From NCBI GenBank assembly GCA_039881045.1, contig JAYWVB010000079.1, positions 48,111 to 112,110 of the forward strand: a stretch of 64,000 bases of DNA, given 5' to 3'. The first letter of the stretch is position 1, and each line of letters begins with the position of its first letter. A program made the translations under genes and the position numbers. Of this stretch, positions 32,227 to 43,381 are shown piece after piece. The notes beneath the pieces are model-generated. The model ran no database searches. It was not told where the DNA came from and saw only the letters and a program-made list of their open reading frames with translations. This DNA is from Chaetomium olivaceum (Eukaryota; Ascomycota; Sordariomycetes; Sordariales; Chaetomiaceae).

Positions 32227-33446
32227 TTAGCGCCTTACCCTCCTCACGTTGGACATGCTATACCCATTCTCCTCCCAGAACTTCTTCTGCCGCCCGTTAT
32301 CCGATTTGAGCATCGCAAACGGGTTAAACATGGTCTCCGTCTTCGAACGCGAGTCGTTCCACCCAGGCCCCTTCAGTATCGTTTTGCCGTTCTGCGCGAG
32401 GTACATGCGCGGGTTCTCGGGCAGGTACCGCGCCGGGTGTCCGACGTTCCACACCACCGTGGCCAGCAACACAAACGCCGCGTCGAACACATAAAAGAAC
32501 CACTCATACCGCACTACCGGGCTCAAGCTCAGCGGATCCAACCCCTCCCGCGACGCCGGCACCCCAAAATGCTCCACCATACGGTATATCGTCCGGCCGA
32601 GGACCAGCAGCATGCTCGCCGCCCCGACAAACAGCGGGCGTGTCACGCGCGGGTTGCGGATCCGCCCGCCGCGGCAGCTGTGGTAGAAGACGGCGGCGAG
32701 CAGCAGGAAGGCGGCCGTGACGATCAGCTGCAGCACCAGCGACGCCTTGGTCAGTGTGTCGCCGATGCCGAGCGATTTGTCGGGTGCGGTGCGGTCGGTC
32801 AGGTAGGCCATTCCCGCGATGGTGAGCAGCTCGATGACGGCGGTGAGGCTGGAAAAGACGATGAGGGTGCGGTCGGGGTGGATCGGCGCGAAGTAGGGGA
32901 CGAAGTGGAAGAGGCGGGTCAGGATGAGGTGGTTGGTGAGTTGGAGGAGGGGGCTGTTGGGGGGGATGGTCGTTAGTTAGATTACTTGGGCTGAAGAGTA
33001 GTTCTCCCTGACGCAAGAGGGTTTGTAAGGGGTGGGGGGGTTCCGTACGGCGAGGCGTAAATTAGCAGTATACTAGCTGTATAAATCTGCGGGTCATCGT
33101 AATGGTGCGCCCCATAGGCGCGCGTGGCATAGCCCGCGGCCAGGAGCGCACAGAAGAGCGGCAAGAAAACTGTCACTGCCCAGGATTTGTGGTAGCTAAA
33201 GTAACGAAGGTCAAGTAGTTAGGGTGGCTGCTCCAGCGCGTCGCAGCAGTCGGGACAATGAGATGCACTGACAAACACTGCCCGAGATGGCAGAGTCCCG
33301 TCGCTCCGAAGGCGGCGGCAAAGAAGATCGCGGCTCCCGTGTTGGGCGCATAGAAGTAAACGCTACCCGGGACTTTGACTGTCTCAGTAACATGCACATG
33401 CCGAGTCGTAAGAATTGGTGGCCGTACCGGGACTCCCGTCCGACAT
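32227..33446 (-). CDS. RTA1-family multi-spanning membrane protein (putative lipid-translocating exporter)
   Basis: Minus-strand exons: 33273-33446, 33049-33195, 32227-32953; introns of 77 and 95 bases. The protein would be ~348 residues with about seven hydrophobic segments, including NTGAAIFFAAAFGATGLCHL, FLPLFCALLAAGYATRAYG, LVLQLIVTAAFLLLAAVFYH and WFFYVFDAAFVLLATVVWNV. Order and motifs (YFYAPN at the first helix, LTRLFHFVPYF, FVGAASMLLVLGRTIYRMVE, DPLSLSPVVRYEWFFYVFD) match RTA1-like proteins, linked to resistance against azoles, cycloheximide analogues and toxic lipids in yeasts and to lipid export. From the best ATG (33446) the frame must skip one base near 33387 to reach the first helix, so there is one extra T or a different first exon. 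The tail is basic and cytoplasmic. Confidence 0.85.
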
Positions 33447-33928
33447 GACGGGGATGGATACGGTCGGACCGTCAGAAGATAACGTTGATCGATGCAGCAG
33501 CTGGCAGACTGTCGAGGTCGCCCTTGTTACCCCGGTTGCTGCTCGGTTCTGAGGCGGAGTTGGCGGTTGAACTATCCGAGGATTAAATTTTGATGCTGAT
33601 GTGGGAGCGTGGGCACGTTGACAATTGAACTCGGTGTGACCCGATGATCAACCGATGGGAAAAGTGCACTGGTTTGGAGGATCAAACTGAGGCTGTGTTC
33701 TCGACCAACCAAAGGACCGTGACAAATCTCGGGTCGGGCGCCGAGCCTTGCCGGCACTTCGTATTAAGAACCTGCAGGACCGAACCGTTTGTCACCTTGC
33801 ATTTGAAAGGATCCGATGTCAACACCATATATTATTTTTCGTTATTAACCCAACAAACCCGTAGCTTTCAAATTGAGGATTCAAGACCATAAGGGTATCA
33901 GCTGTTGGCATCTCGATAGTCACCTCAT
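33447..33928. other. Intergenic stretch before the second pogo element
   Basis: No gene is supported; this is the upstream region of the RTA1 gene up to the TA that flanks the transposon. Confidence 0.45.
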
Positions 33929-33930
33929 TA

Positions 33931-33974
33931 AGTCCCTCACCCTGGCAATCGCACACCCACCTCTCGCACACCTT
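33931..33974 (+). repeat. Left terminal inverted repeat of the second pogo element
   Basis: Begins AGTCCCTCACCCTGGCAATC and continues with two CGCACAC words; pairs imperfectly with 35777-35820. Confidence 0.85.
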
Positions 33975-34097
33975 CCAGCCCCGCATCCTGCCCAACCATC
34001 CCTCGCCCCGCCCAAGGTCAAACCACAACAACTTAGTCAATTTTGGTCAAATATTCATAATTTTGATATCGTTTTGATTGCTGGAAGCAGGGCTTTT

Positions 34098-35722
34098 ATG
34101 ATGGCTAAGAAATACACCGAAGAAAACCTCCAACAAGCCATCACGGCCATCAGAAACGGAAGCATGTCCGTACGGAAGGCAGCCGAAGAGTGGGGCGTAC
34201 CACCCTCAACCATTCAGTCCCGGATCAAGAAGGGTGTCCGACCCAAGGGCGAATACGAAGCTACTGTGTTGCAGAAGCTTTCGCCTACCAGGAAAATCAT
34301 CTGGCGGCCTGGATCACGATACAAGAGGACTTAGGCGTCCCTATTTCCCATCGCCAGATTCGCTTATTCGCCGACCGTATCCTCCAGGCAAACGGCTCCT
34401 CAGAGACTGTCGGGAACGGCTGGCTTCCTCGATTTTTCAAGCGCCATCCAGAAGTTAAGACCAAGAAGGTGAAGCGAGTTGACTACAAGCGCATTGAAGG
34501 GGCAACAACTGAGGTTATTAGGACCTGGTTTGAGAAGCTTGTGCTTCCTGCTATTGAGGACATCCTGCCCGAGCACCGGGGGAATATGGACGAAGTTGGA
34601 GTGATGGAAGGTATGGGAACAAACGGTTTATGTGTTGGAAGACAGGAGACCAGAGTTGCTATCGCCAAGAGTCCAGAAAACCGGACCTGGATCACGATCA
34701 TCGAATGCATCACAGCAGCGGGTCAGTCGCTTCCCCCCCTGGTTATCTATGAGGGCGCGGACGTTCAGCAGCAGTGGTTTCCTCGCGATCCACGCCTCTA
34801 CAATGCTATCTCACGTTGGAGGTTTACGACAAGCCCAAAAGGATGGACAAGCAATGATATTGCGCTTCACTGGTTGAAGGAGATTTACATCCCTGGGACA
34901 GCAACAACAAGGAAGCGGTTGTTGGTAGTTGATGGGCATGGGAGTCATGAAAGTGATGAGTTTATGTGGGAGTGTTACGCCAATAGCATTCATCTTCTTT
35001 TTTTACCTCCACACTGTTCCCACGTCCTCCAGCCGCTCGACCTTACCGTCTTCAGCCCCCTGAAGAACAGCTACCGCCGTTACCTTAGCGATATCATCCT
35101 TCAACGCAACGGACTCCCTCTCAACAAACAGGACTTTATCGTCGCCTATGCTAGAGCCAGGGAAGATCTGATATTTTTGCTGTATATCAGATCTGGATGG
35201 GAGGCATCTGGTCTCTGGCCCCTCAACATCGAGAAGCCTCTCGCGAGTCGTTTTGTTGATGTAGGACAACCCAGACCGGTTTCCACACCTCGAAAACGAC
35301 GCCGTCGATCACAAGGAAGTCTGTCAAAAATTACTAGGCCATCACATAAGACTGTCCCGACGCCTAGACGCAGTCAAGATATCTTCAAGTTGTTGTACGA
35401 AGTTAACTCTGAACTACGCGAGATTTTCAGGACGGACGACACTGTCAGGATCAGCTTTCATAAGCTCGCGAAGCTTTTTGATGAGAAAACTATGGAAGTC
35501 TTCAATTTGCAAGTAAAACTTGAGGCAGCTGAAGCTCAGTTGGAAAGAGTGAGGCCCAAGAAGAAGAGGAAGGTCAAACTGGATCCCAATATCAAATTTG
35601 CGACTATTGTAGATATTATCAAGGCAAAGTTCGAAGCTGGGGAGCTTGTAGAGACATCAGACGCTTTAACGGACGTCGTACTACAGGGTCATTTGCAGGA
35701 TTTCAGCGAGTATATGGATTGA
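34098..35722 (+). pseudogene. DDE-1 transposase of the second pogo element, one frameshift
   Basis: The N-terminus from Met 34098 or 34101 has a psq-type helix-turn-helix (SMSVRKAAEEWGVPPSTIQS). After KGEYEA the frame shifts by one base near 34255-34275 and continues to TGA 35722: VAEAFAYQENHLAAWI (CENP-B-like), NMDEVGVMEGMG with the first Asp, LLVVDGHGSHESDEF with the second, and HCSHVLQPLDLTVFSPLKNS in the third region. The C-terminus is a basic coiled-coil segment (KKKRKVKLDP looks like a nuclear localisation signal). About 540 residues, the normal length. The only defect seen is the single shift, so this copy may be nearly intact or only apparently broken. Confidence 0.85.
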
Positions 35723-35776
35723 GGCAATGTTGAAGTTGTTCAGGAGAGTCCTCTTACACCTGGGCGAAGTGGGTCA

Positions 35777-35820
35777 AAGTGTGCGATTGGTGGTGTGTGC
35801 GATTGCCAGGGGTGGGGACT
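35777..35820 (-). repeat. Right terminal inverted repeat of the second pogo element
   Basis: On the minus strand begins AGTCCCCACCCCTGGCAATC and continues with CGCACACACCACC; a few mismatches to the left repeat. Confidence 0.85.
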
Positions 35821-35822
35821 TA

Positions 35823-36525
35823 CCGAGCTACCTCTGTTTAGTTGTGACCCCATTGGTGTTGGAGGACGCCTTACAAATATAGGTACCTAGGCTATCACAA
35901 TACGAATCCCGGCAAGAGCATGCATATGGTCTTCCAGGACTACGGTCCGTGTATACTAGGTAGGTAAGGTAAGGTACTTTACTGGGTACCGCTTGGTGGA
36001 AACTTACTGTGTAAACAATGGGTAACGGGCAACGATCGTGCGCGAGGTAAAGGAGCTCCATGTACCCTTACCCATTTTTCCAGCGCTTGCCATACCAAGG
36101 AAGTAACCCACAGCGAGGAGTCGGTCGCCCAATCCGACATGCCGCCAAGGCTGGGAACCCGTTCCGGGAGATGAGCACCCACCCAAACCAGCGAAAGCGC
36201 CAAGGGGCGGCGGGATTCTCTCGATGCCGAGTCCCGAAGCCGCCCATGGGCGCCCTATCCGGACCTCCTCAGTAGGCTCCGCCAACAGGCGAAAAACATA
36301 AATCTCAGGCCAAGGACCAAGCGAAGCACTAGTGTAGAGCGAAGGAGGCACCGGTTGCCCGATGCCACCCTGCAAGAACTTTGTGAAGGGGCCTGTTGGT
36401 CGGGTTGATAACGAGGAGGTTATATCATGCGGAGGAAGATTCTTCTGAACTCATCCCCTTGTCCCCAGCATCTCAACCGAACACACCAATTTCGAGTACC
36501 AACTCAAACATTCACAACATCCACG
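35823..36525. other. Intergenic stretch
   Basis: No gene supported. Contains clustered AGGTACCTAGG and AGGTAGGTAAGGTAAGGTAC words at 35879-35975. Confidence 0.45.
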
Positions 36526-37396
36526 ATGTATTCAAAATGGTTCTGGACATCCGCAGGACTCGCGGCGCTGGCAGTTGCGGTGGAAGTGATCACCACACCC
36601 GGCAGTTTGAAGTCGACATCGTTTTCCCGCATAACGACACATACAAGCCCGCTGACATCATGCCCATTGTCTTTGCCATCCAAAACCCGAGCATCGCGAC
36701 GTCAATCGGGGGCTTCAGCGTATTCTGGACCATTAGCCAAGTCCAAGGGTGGAAGTCGGTTGGGTCCTCTATGGACTTTGGCAACTTTCAAGTATCTAGT
36801 AACCAAACGTCGACAGACACGACCTTATTTCTCATCGACTTCACCAACGTCACGGACTGGATCCGGTACGGAGCGACAACCCCACCAGCCACCGAGTACA
36901 CACGGGAGTTCACGACCGGTACCTCCTGGAGTGGAGCATTGTTTGGACGAGCCTATTTTGGGACCTGTACGAAACGGGAATCGTTCGTTGCTGCCCGTCT
37001 GCATTCCGAGGGAGCTCTGGCGTTCAATATTCAAACGGTGTGGGGGAGGGGGGCTGGCAGGGCGAGATCCACGACGTGCACGAGGCCATCCCGGAGTGCC
37101 CCGAATTTGGCGGACTCGTCCAAATTGGGCCGCCCCCCAACGCCACGAAGCCGGCATGCCCTGGGTTTGAGATCCTTGAGAGTAGCGAAGGTAGCCCCTG
37201 CTCTGTCACGGTTGACCAGCCCGCGGCGAGCAGCATTTTGAGCCGCATGTCAAGCTCCGTCTCAAGTTCCATGTCAAAATACCATCCGACACCAACCGCC
37301 GCCGCGCCCGCGGAGTCGACGACGAGCAGCGCCGGCGTAGGGCCCGCTCGGACAGTGCAGACGGCGCTGGCGGCGGCTTGCGTCTCTGTGGGCTAG
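36526..37396 (+). CDS. Secreted DUF7136-like surface protein with GPI-type tail (two apparent frameshifts)
   Basis: Start ATG 36526 (MYSKWFWTSAGLAALAVAVE, a signal peptide). Two missing bases, near 36598 and in the G run near 37043, are needed to keep one frame; the product is then ~290 residues. After the signal: QFEVDIVFPHNDTYKPAD and MPIVFAIQNPSIA, the opening I associate with fungal DUF7136 proteins, then several N-glycosylation sequons, a segment IPECPEFGGLVQIGPPPNAT, two or more conserved cysteines, and a Ser/Thr/Ala-rich stretch ending in a hydrophobic tail (TVQTALAAACVSVG) as in GPI-anchored proteins. The tail is shorter than usual for a GPI signal. Function unknown; likely cell-wall or extracellular. 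The family name is from memory and moderately certain. Confidence 0.7.
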
Positions 37397-37963
37397 CATT
37401 GTAAGCAGTTTTGGGCATAAATCTGCAAAATAAATAAGAGAAGTGGGACGTGTGGTTCAAGACATGCACAGGGTAACAGGTCGGGATGTGTTGGACGTAT
37501 CCCTATGATCTTCTCCGGCGATGCTTACGTTAATTTCATATTATTATAATATGTAATTCTGTAAGATGATGTTGGTTCCAACGTGTACTTGTAGCTAAAC
37601 CTGCCTATTGTAGGGAAGATGCCCATGTTCCATGTACGGTATCCTTATGTATTTGCAAGGTATCGGTCACCTAGAAATTTACAAGCCTTGTCACCCTTCA
37701 TCTCGGCAAGAGTGTGGATCGATAACGGCTCCAACTCTATTGAAGGTTTACGCTATTCCTTTTACCTTGCCGTCAAGTCGTGCTTCCTTTGGAACACGAT
37801 GCCATTTCAGAGAGTATTAACCACGGAATTCAAACCCGATTAACTTCCAATTCCTCGCAGGACCGCAACGACGAAGTGAAATGAGGGAAGACGAGTCTCT
37901 AAGAACCTATAGAGGGTTAACCAACCCGGAAGACAGGCCTTCGTTTCCCAACGATTCTGGCTC
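37397..37963. other. Intergenic stretch between convergent secreted-protein genes
   Basis: 3' flanks of the DUF7136-like gene and the small secreted protein gene. Nothing else seen. Confidence 0.5.
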
Positions 37964-38510
37964 TCAAACAATCTCGGTGGCCACCAACGTAATGTTTCCA
38001 AAACAGTACTCCTCGTCCATGGGAGTAGCGCTGAAGAAAAGCTGGACTATTGGAGATTCTTTGTCCCCACAGGCGTTCCACACGCCGCCTTCTGCACCCC
38101 TATACACGAACCGGTTCTCTTCATCAACAGCAAATGGGCCAGTGATGTCCCCTTTCTGTGTGTTTGGTTAGCGGCGGACATTGTAGTCCTTGGGAAATGA
38201 AGATACGTACTTCGACAGAGGTGGCAGCCCTGGACAGCATCTCCCATCCGTTCTCGTATGGACCGTAATTGAGCGGGTGTGCCCTTAACACAAACCCGCT
38301 GCCCATGTCGCCGTCCACATCTAGGTGAATAGGGGCGAACGGCGCGTCGCCATGGTTATTGAACCAGACGGTCGCCTGGGTGCCATAAAATTGGGATTTA
38401 GCATAACCCAGGTCACTCAGTTTATCGTGCGTTGCTTGGAGGAGGTAGAAACCCGAGGCTGCCTGCGCAAGGAAGGCCGTCACTGAAAGGAAGACTGATG
38501 AAAGCTGCAT
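37964..38510 (-). CDS. Small secreted protein, member 1 of a three-gene family
   Basis: Minus-strand exons 38211-38510 and 37964-38155, with a 55-base phase-0 intron (donor GTACGT, branch GCTAACC), giving 163 residues. The signal peptide MQLSSVFLSVTAFLAQAASG is followed by FYLLQA; a mid region has IHLDVDGDMGSGFVLRAH and GWEMLSR; exon 2 begins DITGPFAVDEENRFVYRG and carries WNAC and a second Cys in EEYCFGN. The same plan (signal, LLF-type start, I/L-D-x2-D-x-GS-x-F-x-L-x-T/A, G-W/K-x-x-LL, intron, PF-x-V/L, F-x-Y-x-G, WxxC, late Cys) is seen in the genes at 56522 and 58019. No known family is recognised. Length, secretion and two cysteines that could pair are typical of effector-like or matrix proteins, but the role is unknown. 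This member is the most divergent. Confidence 0.85.
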
Positions 38511-39415
38511 GACTAAATGCTGGAGAATACCTGAAACGATGTGATGGTAGTTATAATCTAGTCGAGTTTGAACGGAAGTTCAAGGGTTGGTAGACAACCA
38601 TACAGAAGAGTGCGGGGAGGTCTGGCAGCGTCGTAGGTACCTGGGTGATTTATACAGCTCTTCGACGCATATTTCAGCTCGATTTGGCCGTGCCAGATGT
38701 GCCCTCGCGCATCCGGATTGTTCGTTAGTCTTGGTGATCATTCCCAAACAAACAACGACGCTGATGCTGATCGTTGCTGATTATGGGTAGCTAAGATTTC
38801 CCACGGCCAGGAACGATTAAGAAAGCGAGGCAGCCGGTGGAGAGAAAATGGCGGGCTGTCTCAGGCTAGCTGAGATCAGGGGACCGGCGGGGATACACTA
38901 TTTGTTCAGATGTCGAGATCAACAACGCTTAGGGAGATCGCGGATCGTAAGGTTCCTAGCGGCTTCGGGACTCGCAAGGCCCGTGGTCTCCGAGCTGTTT
39001 ACTTACCTGTTTAACCAACCACCAAACGGGCAGTTATCTTGTTTGCAAACTCTTACCTGAACGCAGTGGCGGTCATTCACAGAGCGGAATTCTTTGTCAG
39101 AGACTGGCGGATGCTGTCAAAGAATTACAGAGCGGAGATGTATGTACGTGGTCGCTGCACTCCGAGACAGTGTGTCTCACAACTTGGGAGAAGGATCAAC
39201 AAGACCAAAGGAGAAACTGAGTCATTTTCTTGGCCGAGCAGCGCATCCAACCAAGCCAAACACCTAAGAAAAAACGGAAGTCCCCGTATGGAAACAACTC
39301 CGGCCAGGTATCGAAGGTTAGTCCTTCCAAAACGCCTATTTCGTTACCACCTGAAAGAAGTCAAAGAATTCCCACACTAGCCTTTGATCATACGTCCTAA
39401 CCTAGGTACCCATAT
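38511..39415. other. Intergenic stretch
   Basis: Upstream of small secreted protein 1. No gene supported; CCTAGGTACC occurs at 39401-39410. Confidence 0.45.
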
Positions 39416-41760
39416 CTAGCAACCATCCATCCAACTCAGTGCTGGACCTCGGTCGGACACCCCAGGGGGTTTCTTGACCATGGCCTCCCGCTCTGCGGCC
39501 ATCGGGCTCTCATATCCACCAGTGTACTCGACGGCGGTATCCGACTTGGGCACAGGGGTGTACCGCTTGCGCCTGAAATAATGCCTGTGAATCACACACT
39601 GGTCAGCCACCTACTCCTCAACCTCAAGCCAAGCCATCGAAAGCCCGAGACAGGAAAGAAAGAAAGGAAGAGGAAGACGGGTTCACTTACACCAGAGCAG
39701 CAATCACCGCCGCCACAATCGGCACCCCCAACCCACACTCAGCCCGATAATCAACTTATTCGACACCCCGGCCGTCTCCCCATTAATAACCTCACCAACA
39801 TCATCCAGCACATCTCCACACCCCCTTATCACTGGGGCGCGCCGAGCTCGTGGGCGGCGGGGGCGGCGGCGGCACATAGCTGACAGGCACGCCGGTGGTG
39901 GCGGCCAGCTTATTGACCTGCTTGCCGAAGGGGATGGTGCTGGCGACGCTCAGCGCGGTCGACGCCGGGAAGGTCGGTGTGACGCCCGGCGGGACAGCCG
40001 TCACGAGGGTCTTGGTCTCGGTGCGCAGGCTGGTGGTCTGCAGGGACTGGGGGCAGGCGGGGAGCCCCGGGGAGGCGCAGCTGATGCCCGTGTAGATGAC
40101 CTTGGTGGTGAGGGTTGTGGTTTCGAGGTTGGGGTCGTCGGCTTCCTGGCGGGCGGCCACGGCGCCGGCGGTGGGGTGGGGTCGGGGTGGCGTCGGCGGT
40201 GATGGCGCAGACGTCGGCGAGGGTGGTGTAGAAGATGGGGATGGTCGTGTTGGGTTGCAGGCCCCAGGTGTGTTCGGCGATGGCGACGGTGGCGCCGGCG
40301 GCTGCGCCGATTGCGAGGGTGTACTCTTGAACGACCTTGAGTTCGCATGCCTCTTGGGCGGCTAGCTCGGCACCGAACGTGATATTGGTGAGGAACTCGG
40401 CCACGCTGGAAGGGAGTTTGGTGTTAGTGGCCAAGCAAGTCGTAGGAGTCTTGCGGCTTGGGGTGATGGGATACGGGTCACGATTGCCGCTCGCCGGGGT
40501 CTGGGGTGGTCTGGGACCGACTTACGTCGCGAATACACCCACATCCATACCATACGTGAATCTTGCCTTTTCCCTGAATTTTTCCAATGCTTCCGACTGC
40601 TCCTTGCCAGTAAGTTTGGACACTACGTCAGACACTGCGTCACCGAATTTGGTAACTCCATCCAAAAGTATCGCGTTGCCGCTTTCAAAGCCGACATGCA
40701 TGCCCACTCGTAAGATTGCTTTAAGTGCAACGTTACACTGATGACGGTAACAGGGAGAAACTCAAACTGGCCGCCATTGCTGGGTGGCGGATGTGTTAGC
40801 ATAATAATTCCCGGCGTGAAACATTGTGTTCTTACAAGATGATGTCGGACACATTCTGACCGAACATAGCCAGCTTGAAGCCGACCGGGTCCTCAAGGAG
40901 CAGATGGAAGCCCGAACGAATTGTGATTTCACCCTCCACGCTGAGAATCAAATCCAGGGTCACGAAAACACCAGCCTCGAGTCCTGGTCCTAAACTTAAT
41001 CCCAGCGCTGTTTGTGATTTGTACAGCGGGATGGTCAAGGTCACACCAGCTGCAATGGTCGTGTCCATTTCCATGTAAAGATCCATGTGGTCGATTTGGA
41101 ATAGGAGTTGAACTTCTGGGAGCGGGGGTAAGTCAATGTCAATGTCAGTATCGATACTAATGTTGTTGAAGTTGACGAACTCGTCCAGCTCGAAGTCTCC
41201 GGGTCCGATCAAATCCCCAAGCTCGTCCACATTGATGGAGTCGTCAAGGCTCTTCACTGTTGTTGCAATCAGATCACCAAATTCATCTCTGAGTTGCCCG
41301 GTCACGTTGGCGACTGTGTCACCAAGGTCGAACTCTCCGCCGATGGTCAACTGAGCCGTGGCGCCAGCTTTGAAGTAGCATGTCACACACTTGATCTCAA
41401 TGCTGAACTCGGCTGAGACGTTTTCGAATTTTGTGCCAGCCGTGTCGACTTCGTAGGTACTGCCATTCTGTTAGTGCTTAAGAGGCAACATCAGCAAAGA
41501 AGGAAGGAAACCAACTAGGTGAACAAGGTCGCATCATTCCAGCTCTTGTCAAAGCTTCCGCTGCTCTCGAAGACATTCTCTCGGCGCGAGTGTGCCAAGG
41601 CCGCGAGACGGCGCCAGATGAGATGGCGGGTCTGCTCGTCCGACGTGCCTGGGAGGTTCCGTGTCCGGACTGCGACAATGGGTGCCGGTGCCGGCGTAGC
41701 GGAAGCCACAACAAGGCCGGCGGCCCAGATGAGGGCCGAACAGAAACCAAACTTGACCAT
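39416..41760 (-). CDS. Predicted type I membrane protein with large extracellular domain
   Basis: Reads from ATG 41760 (signal peptide MVKFGFCSALIWAAGLVVAS) through exon 1 (41516-41760), an intron of 56 bases, a long exon (41459-40846) rich in Asp/Ile/Leu strands (DIDIDLPPLPEVQLLFQID, LGLSLGPGLEAGVFVTLDL), and further exons: MHVGFESGNAILLDGVTKFG at ~40700, VAEFLTNITFGAEL at ~40415. A Thr/Pro-rich stalk (TET, TAVPPGVTPTFPAST, then a poly-Pro run) precedes a membrane segment near 39690-39770 (SNKLIIGLSVG then PIVAAVIAALV). After an intron comes a basic tail HYFRRKRYTPVPKSDTAVEY and the stop at 39416. Frame breaks near 40720, 40165 and 39735 are each repaired by one base. No named family; probably a cell-surface protein. 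Confidence 0.7.
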
Positions 41761-43381
41761 GATAGCTGGCCGTGCAAAGAATCACAGTCAGTCTGGGGAA
41801 CGAAGATGCCTTGAAAACTCCTCCATCGCGGGCTTGCGGTATTCTTTATGCCGTTGGTACGTCAAGTGCTTTGGTCCGGCACAACTGTTTCCCATGAGTG
41901 CAGCCCGGCCCCCAACACGCTGGGTAAGGCATTGCCAGCGGCCGCGAGGGGGTTCGGCAGCAGGCATCCTACGGACGAAAAGTCGGGATGGGAAGTTGAA
42001 TGTTTGTGTGGGGCGTATGCAGGAATGTGCCGCATGGTCGCAGGCGGTTGGTCTCAGCGTGGCTGTGATGCATGCTCGAAGCCTGCCACCACACAAACGA
42101 CGACTGCATCAAGGGACACCATCTGCAGTCGCGAGGTCGTGGGAACTGGTCCCCTGCTCTTGGCACGCAGCCGTGCCACATTGCTGTTCCAGTTACCATT
42201 GAAGGAAACGGTCGAACCCCGGACGTTTAGGCAAGCATCCTGCATGTTGTCAGTTGGTCCCACGGAAGGAAGAGCGTAAGGCTGGGAGATTTGGTTTTTC
42301 AAAGCCTCATCTGCATGTCTGCGGCTGGAGGACTTATCACCAACGAGCCGCGCGATGCATAAGGGACATGGGCCGTTACAAATCACATTCCGGACTTTGA
42401 TGCTGGTTGGGCTTAAGCTGAGAGAGCCCCAGCAACAACTATCGGGCTGAACACGGAGTTCGACCCTTTACCCCATGCTTGGAGACCTTGGCGTGTTGGA
42501 TGTGCTGCAGGCGAAACTCACTTATGCACGACAGGGGCCAGGAATCGTGGCCCAGTGTGACCGGACCGCCCCATGAGACACATGCTGCACTTGGAACAGC
42601 CACAAGTCCAAGAATAGACTGACATGGCCCGCGACGCGAGGCTGGTCAAACACCTCACATTGTCATGCATTTGTTGGAGAGAAAAAGGAAAGGCCATGCT
42701 AGCTCTATTGGTTTCTGTTGTAATCACCAGTCACCAATTTGATCATCACAAGAGAACGTAATTCTGTGAATATGACAACAAACTAAGTGACACGGCCAAT
42801 GACTGTAACCTCTAAACGACATCCGGCCACCTGGTTTGCAGCACGGCCAGTGTTGGTAACGTACCCGAGTAGGTATGCCCCACAGTACGCAGCCAGACCC
42901 TTTAATCACCCTCTGCAGAACTTTGGGATTGGATTTGCAGTTTCTGTTAGAGTTTCGGGGATACGTGGAGTTCTCAAGAGAACCCCGGATAAATATTGTG
43001 CGCACTGATGCCGTTCTTCAGTCGGTCGTGGTAACCGAGGCCAGCGTACCCTAAATAAGGTACCTTAATTACCGTGTTTAGAGAATGATACGACGGACAG
43101 GGTTGCGCTGTCAACTTCTACTCCGTGTGAGAAATCGCCGGCGCATGAGCACCCCTCCAAATGACACCAAGAACAATTCCTGGATGCCCAAGACAATTCG
43201 GGATGTCGACAACTGTGTTGCACATCTTCAAACAAAGGATTAAACAGGCAGTTCTCAGAACAAGGACCATAACCCAAGGGTACAACTCACGCCGTTGCAA
43301 CCTTTCCCGCTACTTAAATGAAGCAGTAAACCACTTCGGTCACCTATTCACCTTTAGCTGACCGCTAGCGCTTTTTGAGCT
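41761..43381. other. Long intergenic stretch, no supported gene
   Basis: Divergent promoter region between the membrane-protein gene and the 2EXR-like gene. Several overlapping frames exist at 41850-42390 on both strands, but none shows a domain, splice signals or a consistent frame. Confidence 0.4.

Larger units (their letters stand above)
33931..35820 (+). mobile_element. Second Fot1/pogo-type DNA transposon, 1890 bp, unrelated ends
   Basis: Imperfect inverted repeats of ~45 bases (33931-33974 and 35777-35820) share AGTCCC(T/C)(C/A)ACCCCTGGCAATCG-type ends and an internal GCACAC repeat. TA dinucleotides flank both ends (33929-33930 and 35821-35822). The transposase is on the plus strand. 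The ends and protein differ from the element at 20.6 kb, so this is a separate family. Confidence 0.9.

Noticed and set aside
32143..32976. 277-codon plus-strand frame over the RTA1 gene
   Set aside because: Antisense shadow; Arg/His/Pro-rich, while the minus strand shows membrane helices and RTA1 motifs.
36004..36375. Minus-strand 123-codon frame
   Set aside because: No start context, splice sites or similarity; sits in an intergenic stretch with CCTAGG-type words.
41519..42202. Plus-strand 227-codon frame
   Set aside because: It overlaps the signal-peptide exon of the minus-strand membrane protein and is Arg/Cys-rich without any motif.
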